DNA from: an uncultured Prevotella sp.
Lineage (GTDB): Bacteria > Bacteroidota > Bacteroidia > Bacteroidales > Bacteroidaceae
DNA length: 12,069 nt
NCBI GenBank assembly: GCA_937906495.1
Contig: CALCVT010000035.1
Location: 1 to 12,069 of the forward strand
Reading direction: 5' to 3'
The number at the start of each line of letters is the position of its first letter. Position 1 is the first letter of the stretch. The notes beneath the pieces are model-generated. The model was not told the origin of the DNA. It did no database searches and saw only the letters and a list, made by a program, of their open reading frames with translations. Positions 7,942 through 12,069 of this stretch are shown here, piece after piece. Made by a program: the position numbers and the translations under genes.

Positions 7942-7949
7942 CAAAATTA
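7942..7949 (-). promoter_or_regulatory. Candidate -7 element for the nucleotidyltransferase gene
   Basis: The minus strand reads TAATTTTGCAAAG, matching TAnnTTTG, about 90 bases before the start codon. It lies immediately downstream of the FAD-oxidoreductase terminator, whose stem occupies the space where a -33 box would be; no clear TTTG box is seen there. Confidence 0.5.
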
Positions 7950-7988
7950 CAAAAAAACCGGCAGAGCGGGGTGCTTTGCCGGTTTTTA
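7950..7988 (-). terminator. Intrinsic terminator of the FAD-oxidoreductase gene
   Basis: The minus strand reads AAAACCGGCA, a GC-rich loop region and TGCCGGTTTT, then further Ts. The stem can be extended inward through a G-T wobble and three more pairs to a 5-base loop, giving about 15 pairs in all. The T run of seven after the stem is a classic rho-independent signal. Confidence 0.9.
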
Positions 7989-8063
7989 TGTGTGACAATT
8001 GTGCGAAAGGCCGCAGGCTGGAGGCCAAAATGCCGGGGCAACCCCCTATGACCGCAGAGGAGA

Positions 8064-9689
8064 TTACAACTCAAGATGCAAGGCACACTGCTCGGCACAG
8101 CGCTCACCATCGATGGCTGCACTCACAATACCGCCGGCATAGCCTGCCCCCTCGCCGCAGGGGTAAAGTCCCTTGAAACGCACGTGACAAAGGGTCTGGG
8201 CATCGCGAAGGATGCGTACAGGAGCCGAAGTGCGGGTTTCGGCAGCTATGAGTATGGCCTCGTTGGTCAGGAAACCGCGGCTTTTACGGCCAAAGGCATT
8301 GAAGCCCTCAATGAGACGCGAGGTGATGAACTTGGGCATCCAAAAGTGAAGGGGAGACGATACCAGGCCGGGCGAATAGCTGGAAGCCGGGAGGTCGTAG
8401 CTCAAGCGACGGTTTACGAAGTCGGCCATACGCTGCGCCGGGGCTCGCTGGCTGCGGTTGCCTTGCTGCCAGCAGGCTTTTTCGAGCGCTTCTTGAAAAT
8501 ACATCATGCGCAGGGGGTTCGACGGGTCGGCAAAGTCGGCATGGGTTTCGGCAAAGGTGCCATCGGCCATGGCCTCGGTCATGAAGGGAGCCAGTTCGCC
8601 GTCGAGGTCTTCGAGGCGGGTTTCGACCACCATGCCCGAGTTGCTCCAGGCTGAGTTGCGCAGTGACGGACTCATGCCGTTGACAACAACCTGACGCGGA
8701 CCACTGGCAGCGGGTACTACAATGCCACCGGGACACATGCAAAAGCTATAAACGCCTCGGCCGCCGCACTGGGTGACAAAGCTGTATTCGGCAGCAGGCA
8801 GGTATTGGCCGCGTCCGTTTTTATTGTGATACTGTATCTGGTCGATGAGTTTGGAGGGATGCTCCAAACGCACGCCTACAGCGATGCCTTTGGCCTCGAG
8901 GTCGATACCGGCCTGATAAAGGTAGCGGTAAACATCGCGGGCGGAATGGCCGGTTGCCAGGATGACGGGGCCGTTGAACACACGGCCGTCGTGGCAGATG
9001 ACGCCTTGCACGGCGTTGTTTGCTATTTTGAAACTGTCTACGCGTGTTTGGAAATGCACTTCACCGCCACTCTGTATGATTTGGTTGCGCATGGCCTCGA
9101 TGATGCGGGGCAACTTATCGGTACCGATATGCGGATGGGCATCAGCCAAGATATCGGTCGAAGCTCCGAACTGACAGAATACACGCAGGATTTTATCGAC
9201 ATTTCCCCGCTTCTTGGAACGGGTATAGAGTTTGCCGTCGGAGTAGGCGCCTGCCCCACCCTCGCCAAAAGAGTAGTTGCTCTCGCTGTCGACCTCGTGG
9301 TTGCGCGAGATGCGGGCAATGTCCTTGCGACGCTCGTGTACATCCTTGCCTCGCTCGATTACAACGGGACGTTTGCCTAACTCGATGAGACGGAGAGCAG
9401 CAAAGAGTCCGCCGGGACCGGCTCCCACTACAATGACCCGGGGGGCATTGCTCACGTTGGGATAAACAATAGGCTCAAAGTCGAGACGCGGGGGCATCTC
9501 GTTGATGTAAAGGTCGAGGCTGAGGTTGACATAAATGGTACGCTGACGGGCATCGATGCTGCGTCGGCGGATGCGCAGGCCTTGGATGGTACGGGCATCG
9601 ATGGACAATTCGCCAGCTGCATAGCGGGTGAGGAGGTCTTCGTTGGCGGCAATATTGGGAGTGACGCGTAAGTTGAGTTGCTTGAGCAT
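8064..9689 (-). CDS. FAD-dependent oxidoreductase of COG2509 type
   Basis: A complete 541-residue cytoplasmic flavoprotein. Residues 1-75 form the family-specific N-terminal region (LRVTPNIAANEDLL, then RRRSIDARQRTIYVNL). The dinucleotide-binding Rossmann motif is VVGAGPGG at 87-94, with Glu112 (VIERG) ending the second strand to hold the adenosine ribose. NYSFGEGGAGAYSDGKL (138-154) is a strongly characteristic block, ILATGHSA (243-250) the second nucleotide-binding signature, and LYPCGEGAGYAGGI (about 508-521) the C-terminal flavin contact. A Cys pair, FCMCPGG (316-322), is conspicuous. Length and motif order match NAD(P)/FAD-dependent oxidoreductases annotated as uncharacterised FAD-dependent dehydrogenases; the substrate is unknown. 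It lies 145 bases after radA with no clear terminator between, so cotranscription is possible. A near-match -7 box (TCATTTTG, 9789-9796) could also serve it. Confidence 0.92.
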   Translation of the reverse strand: MLKQLNLRVTPNIAANEDLLTRYAAGELSIDARTIQGLRIRRRSIDARQRTIYVNLSLDLYINEMPPRLDFEPIVYPNVSNAPRVIVVGAGPGGLFAALRLIELGKRPVVIERGKDVHERRKDIARISRNHEVDSESNYSFGEGGAGAYSDGKLYTRSKKRGNVDKILRVFCQFGASTDILADAHPHIGTDKLPRIIEAMRNQIIQSGGEVHFQTRVDSFKIANNAVQGVICHDGRVFNGPVILATGHSARDVYRYLYQAGIDLEAKGIAVGVRLEHPSKLIDQIQYHNKNGRGQYLPAAEYSFVTQCGGRGVYSFCMCPGGIVVPAASGPRQVVVNGMSPSLRNSAWSNSGMVVETRLEDLDGELAPFMTEAMADGTFAETHADFADPSNPLRMMYFQEALEKACWQQGNRSQRAPAQRMADFVNRRLSYDLPASSYSPGLVSSPLHFWMPKFITSRLIEGFNAFGRKSRGFLTNEAILIAAETRTSAPVRILRDAQTLCHVRFKGLYPCGEGAGYAGGIVSAAIDGERCAEQCALHLEL

Positions 9690-9834
9690 GAAAGGTGAAT
9701 CAATTTAGAAATGGATGGGCTAAGAGTATGAGTTGGGGCTCGCCTTCGAGAGGTAGCCAGACTGCGGATAAGAGTAACCCGCCTGCAGCAAAATGAAGGA
9801 ACGCTGAATTTTCCTGAAGAAATAGGTATGCGGC

Positions 9835-11226
9835 TTATCCAAAGAGTTCGCGAAGGGCATGCTCTACGCGGCTCACAGGAATGACTTCTATTCCGGGGGG
9901 GACAGGCCCAAGCCCTTTGAGGTTGGCCTCGGGCACAAGGATGCGGGCAAAACCTAATTTGGCTGCTTCGGATATACGCTGGCCAATGCGGGTGACAGGA
10001 CGGATTTCGCCACTCAATCCAACCTCGCCGGCCATACAGACATTGTGCTCAATGGCGGTATCGACGTTGCTGGAGAGTACGGCTGCAATGACGGAAAGGT
10101 CGATGGCAGGATCGGTAACGCGGATGCCTCCGGCTATGTTGAGGAAGACATCTTTTTGTACTAACTTAAAGCCTACACGCTTTTCGAGTACGGCTAAAAG
10201 CATGTTGAGACGACGAAGGTCGAACCCGGTGGCCGAACGCTGGGGGGTTCCGTAGGCGGCAGTCGAAACAAGGGCTTGCGTTTCGATCAGGAAAGGGCGT
10301 ACCCCCTCAATAGCTGCCGCTATAGCGCCTCCGCTCAACGCTTCGTTGCCTTGGGTAAGCAGCAGTTCGGAGGGATTGTCTACGGCACGGAGACCATCAG
10401 CACGCATCTCATATATGCCAAGTTCGGCGGTCGAACCGAAACGGTTTTTGATGCTCCGCAAAATGCGGTACATGTAATGGCGGTCGCCCTCGAACTGGAG
10501 CACGGTATCGACAATGTGTTCCAACACCTTAGGACCGGCAATGGCTCCCTCCTTGGTGATGTGGCCCACAAGCACAACGGGAGTGCCGCTCTCCTTGGCA
10601 TATTTGAGCAGCGCTGCAGCACACTCGCGAATTTGGGTGACAGAGCCGGGCGAGGAGTCGACGCACTCTGTGGCCATGGTTTGAATAGAGTCGACAATGA
10701 GTAGGTCGGGCTGCTCATTATACAGATGGTTGAACACCTGCTCCAGGCGGGTTTCGCAGAGCAGGAATAAATCGTTGGAACTATGAACGATACGGTCGGC
10801 GCGCAGTTTGATTTGACGCTCGCTCTCCTCACCACTTACATAAAGAATACGGCGGCCGGTCATACGGAGGGCGGTTTGAAGGAGCAGGGTAGACTTGCCG
10901 ATGCCGGGCTCGCCACCTATAAGAATGAGCGAACCGGGAACGATGCCTCCACCCAACACGCGATCGAGTTCATTGTCGCCGGTAGTATAACGCGACTCTG
11001 TTTGGGAGGTTACCTCGGAAAGGCGTACAGGCTTCCCCTGCTCAGTATTTAACTGGGGTAATACACCCCGGTTATGAACGGTATGTGCAACTGCTGGGAC
11101 ATCGCTGCGAATGACCATTTCCTTCATGGTGTTCCACTGTCCGCATGCCGGGCAACGACCTACCCATTTTGGAGAGTCTTGTCCACACTCGGAACACACG
11201 TATACGATTTTGCTTTTGGATGCCAA
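9835..11226 (-). CDS. radA: DNA repair protein RadA (TTG start)
   Basis: RadA is a RecA-like, DnaB-type helicase that promotes branch migration of recombination intermediates. This 463-residue copy is full length. A four-Cys zinc finger is at Cys11, Cys14, Cys25 and Cys28 (CSEC...CPAC). Walker A is GGEPGIGKST (104-113, Lys111) and Walker B is LLIVDS (175-180, Asp179). The RadA-specific KNRFG motif is at 260-264. The C-terminal Lon-like domain, about 290-463, includes FLNIAGGIRVTDPAIDL and AGEVGLSGEIRPV. The start is a TTG at 11224-11226. An in-frame TAA lies at 11233-11235 with no ATG between, and the TTG places MASKSK where RadA proteins normally begin, directly before the zinc finger. Its candidate -7 element is about 60 bases upstream, and the FAD-oxidoreductase gene follows. 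Confidence 0.97.
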   Translation of the reverse strand: MASKSKIVYVCSECGQDSPKWVGRCPACGQWNTMKEMVIRSDVPAVAHTVHNRGVLPQLNTEQGKPVRLSEVTSQTESRYTTGDNELDRVLGGGIVPGSLILIGGEPGIGKSTLLLQTALRMTGRRILYVSGEESERQIKLRADRIVHSSNDLFLLCETRLEQVFNHLYNEQPDLLIVDSIQTMATECVDSSPGSVTQIRECAAALLKYAKESGTPVVLVGHITKEGAIAGPKVLEHIVDTVLQFEGDRHYMYRILRSIKNRFGSTAELGIYEMRADGLRAVDNPSELLLTQGNEALSGGAIAAAIEGVRPFLIETQALVSTAAYGTPQRSATGFDLRRLNMLLAVLEKRVGFKLVQKDVFLNIAGGIRVTDPAIDLSVIAAVLSSNVDTAIEHNVCMAGEVGLSGEIRPVTRIGQRISEAAKLGFARILVPEANLKGLGPVPPGIEVIPVSRVEHALRELFG

Positions 11227-11289
11227 TGTAAATTAACTTTGAATGATAAACAATTGGAAAGGGACGAAGGACAGATAATATAGAAAACG

Positions 11290-11297
11290 CAAACCTA
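11290..11297 (-). promoter_or_regulatory. Candidate -7 element for radA
   Basis: The minus strand reads TAGGTTTGC, matching TAnnTTTG, and would give a leader of about 57 bases before the TTG start. The region where a -33 box would sit is occupied by the inverted repeat at 11298-11330, and no TTTG is present there. Confidence 0.45.
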
Positions 11298-11330
11298 TAA
11301 TGAAGATTTTATTGTGAACTATCTTCATTA
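11298..11330. repeat. 10+10 base inverted repeat abutting the radA -7 element
   Basis: TAATGAAGAT (11298-11307) and ATCTTCATTA (11321-11330) are perfect reverse complements separated by 13 bases. The left arm directly adjoins the candidate -7 box, so the repeat covers the -10 to -40 zone of the presumed promoter. It could be an operator or a hairpin; there is no T tract to make it a terminator. Confidence 0.55.
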
Positions 11331-11355
11331 CATCCTTAAAGCCTTACATGAGGCA

Positions 11356-11371
11356 TTTAGCGTTCGCTAAA
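11356..11371. repeat. 16-base near-perfect palindrome
   Basis: TTTAGCG and CGCTAAA are perfect reverse complements around a TT centre. The palindrome overlaps by three bases the first copy of the 33-base direct repeat. It has the shape of a dimer-binding operator, but nothing identifies the protein. Confidence 0.55.
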
Positions 11372-11443
11372 CTGAGACTATCATGCAAACATGTAGCAAT
11401 AAGAGTCAGCAAACTGTGACTATCATGCAAACATGTAGCAATA
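11369..11443. repeat. Two copies of a 33-base direct repeat
   Basis: Copies at 11369-11401 and 11411-11443 are 42 bases apart and differ at one position (AAACTGA versus AAACTGT, then an identical 26-base run beginning GACTATCATGC and ending TAGCAATA). The 9-base gap between copies is far too short for a CRISPR spacer. Each copy contains CATGCAAACATG, and read on the minus strand a near -7 string CATGTTTGC. Confidence 0.9.
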
Positions 11444-11474
11444 GAAGGTTCTGACAATGGATTTAAAGAAACAA

Positions 11475-11529
11475 AAAGTTAGCAAAAGCATTTGCTCATA
11501 CCTGCTGCGTACATAGCAGGTAAAACTTT
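11475..11529 (-). terminator. Double-hairpin structure after the MerR-type gene
   Basis: On the minus strand the stop codon is followed by TACCTGCT...AGCAGGTA (8-base perfect stem, 8-base loop, 11499-11522), then AGCAAA/TTTGCT (6-base stem, 4-base loop, 11481-11496), then AACTTTTTGTTTC. The second hairpin plus T-rich tail is a plausible intrinsic terminator. AAAGTT (11475-11480) and AACTTT (11524-11529) can also pair around both hairpins, giving a three-way junction. Confidence 0.6.
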
Positions 11530-11536
11530 CGCTCTT

Positions 11537-11881
11537 TTACATATCGCCTAGTGCTTGCTTAATAGCCACAAGTTCTTCACGGATGGCTCGTAAACGCTGA
11601 ACGGCCTCAATAGGGTTAGCCGTGCCTTGCTTATTCTGCTTGAGCACCTCACGGGCAGCCGCAATTTTAAGTCCACGCCCCTTGACCAAGTCGCGGATGG
11701 TGCGGATGGTTTCAATGTCCTCCTTGGTGTAGCGACGAATGCCTCTCGAACCTTTACGCGGTGCGATTTGCGGAAATTCCTTTTCCCAAAACCGCAGGAG
11801 TGTCTCCTTAAGTTCGAGAATCTGCGACACTTCGCTGATGGAGTAATACAGTTTTTTGTCGTTATCAATAAGGTCTGACAT
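11537..11881 (-). CDS. MerR-family transcriptional regulator
   Basis: A complete 114-residue DNA-binding protein, shorter than many MerR regulators because its effector domain is minimal. Residues 12-36 (YYSISEVSQILELKETLLRF) form the winged helix-turn-helix with the MerR-type Trp at 32. GIRRYTKEDIETI (47-59) is the characteristic wing-to-helix block, and 60-80 continue the second helix pair. Residues 88-112 are a short helical region suited to dimerisation. The protein has no Cys at all, so metal sensing of the classic MerR/CueR/ZntR kind is unlikely and the signal is unknown. Such regulators dimerise and untwist promoters with long spacers. It has its own candidate -7 box and a structured tail, and it is separated from radA by 310 bases, so there is no sign that it belongs to the radA transcript. 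Confidence 0.92.
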   Translation of the reverse strand: MSDLIDNDKKLYYSISEVSQILELKETLLRFWEKEFPQIAPRKGSRGIRRYTKEDIETIRTIRDLVKGRGLKIAAAREVLKQNKQGTANPIEAVQRLRAIREELVAIKQALGDM

Positions 11882-11939
11882 AAGCTGTTATTTAGATAGA
11901 GAGGACAGCCGCCGCCCTTCGAAGACTGCGCCTGACATG

Positions 11940-11947
11940 CAAACTTA
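11940..11947 (-). promoter_or_regulatory. Candidate -7 element for the MerR-type gene
   Basis: The minus strand reads TAAGTTTGCATG, matching TAnnTTTG followed by GC, about 60 bases before the ATG at 11881. No clear TTTG -33 box lies at 19-21 bases. The 9-mer CATGCAAAC that overlaps this box (11936-11944) also occurs inside both 33-base repeats. Confidence 0.45.
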
Positions 11948-12026
11948 CTAAAAACTGCTGACATTGCAGGAATACGCTGCAAACTTTAAAGTATTCACAA
12001 GTGGAAATAAGGTGCGTTTGGCAGAG

Positions 12027-12069
12027 ATGGATATACAAAGAAATCCCCCTTCCGGAATTATCCAGAAGA
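12027..12069 (+). CDS. Possible start of a divergent gene running off the window
   Basis: An ATG at 12027-12029 opens a frame (MDIQRNPPSGIIQK) that is still open at the window edge, only 14 codons away. It would be divergent from the MerR-type gene. No plausible promoter at a normal distance or A-rich initiation region was seen, and I do not recognise the peptide. Too short to judge. Confidence 0.2.
   Translation, partial: MDIQRNPPSGIIQK
12049..12068 (-). terminator. Possible hairpin at the 3' end of an upstream minus-strand gene
   Basis: On the minus-strand RNA, CUUCUGGA and UCCGGAAG form eight pairs (one G-U) around a UAAU loop. On the plus strand the same position is a C-A mismatch, so the fold favours minus-strand RNA. 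The following GGGGATTTCTTTG is a poor T tract, so this is only weak evidence for a terminator. Confidence 0.25.

Larger units (their letters stand above)
11227..11536. other. AT-rich intergenic region between merR-type gene and radA
   Basis: These 310 bases carry no credible ORF. From radA outward they hold a candidate radA -7 element, a 10+10 inverted repeat, a 16-base near-palindrome, two copies of a 33-base direct repeat, and the hairpins that close the MerR-type gene. The density of repeats suggests a regulatory or formerly mobile stretch. Confidence 0.6.

Noticed and set aside
9690..9834. Terminator or small gene between radA and the flavoprotein gene
   Set aside because: Only a 4-base stem (CTCG/CGAG near 9740-9751) was found with no T tract, and no frame with coding character.
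11369..11443. CRISPR array
   Set aside because: There are only two repeat copies with a 9-base gap and no cas genes; the spacing is wrong for spacers.
1..12069. rRNA, tRNA or riboswitch genes
   Set aside because: No tRNA-like cloverleaf, rRNA segment or recognised riboswitch core was seen in any intergenic stretch by eye; a covariance-model search would be needed to exclude small RNAs.

Overview
The window looks like chromosomal DNA from a Bacteroidales bacterium (Bacteroidota), probably gut-associated and relatively GC-rich. The evidence is a combination of features: several TAnnTTTG-type promoter elements, a dockerin-bearing secreted subtilase with a short C-terminal sorting-type tail, and RadA, nucleotidyltransferase and FAD-oxidoreductase proteins of Bacteroidales type. 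The genus cannot be fixed from the sequence alone. All six well-supported genes lie on the minus strand, so transcription runs from high to low coordinates.

Layout in transcription order. (1) 11537-11881: a small MerR-type regulator with its own -7 element and a structured, terminator-like tail. (2) 11227-11536: an AT-rich spacer with a duplicated 33-base repeat, a near-perfect 16-base palindrome and a 10+10 inverted repeat beside the presumed radA promoter. (3) 9835-11226: radA, which starts at TTG. (4) 8064-9689: an FAD-dependent oxidoreductase of the poorly characterised COG2509 type, closed by a strong intrinsic terminator. (5) 6941-7852: a sugar-nucleotidyltransferase-like enzyme, standing alone between two terminators. 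(6) 2612-6625: a 1337-residue secreted subtilase with beta-helix, Fn3-like, dockerin, cohesin-like and C-terminal sorting-type regions. (7) 2488 to the window edge: a very large secreted protein with alternating cohesin-like and Ig-like modules, then Big_2-type repeats. It is cut off by the window start.

The right half is housekeeping: DNA repair, sugar-nucleotide metabolism, a redox enzyme and a regulator. The left half is an accessory, cell-surface or secreted module. The point of most interest is that a protease carrying a clear two-loop type I dockerin is followed, on the same strand and after only 123 bases, by a protein with three cohesin-like modules. A further cohesin-like module sits next to the dockerin inside the protease itself. 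This could be a small cohesin/dockerin surface assembly with proteolytic rather than cellulolytic cargo, but that is inference.

The protease gene also contains an internal AT-rich block of about 660-700 bases (about 36% GC by hand count, against roughly 60-68% in sampled flanking lines). It coincides with the Cys-rich beta-helix region and suggests that a domain was swapped or acquired in one piece. No rRNA, tRNA, CRISPR array, transposase or phage gene was seen.
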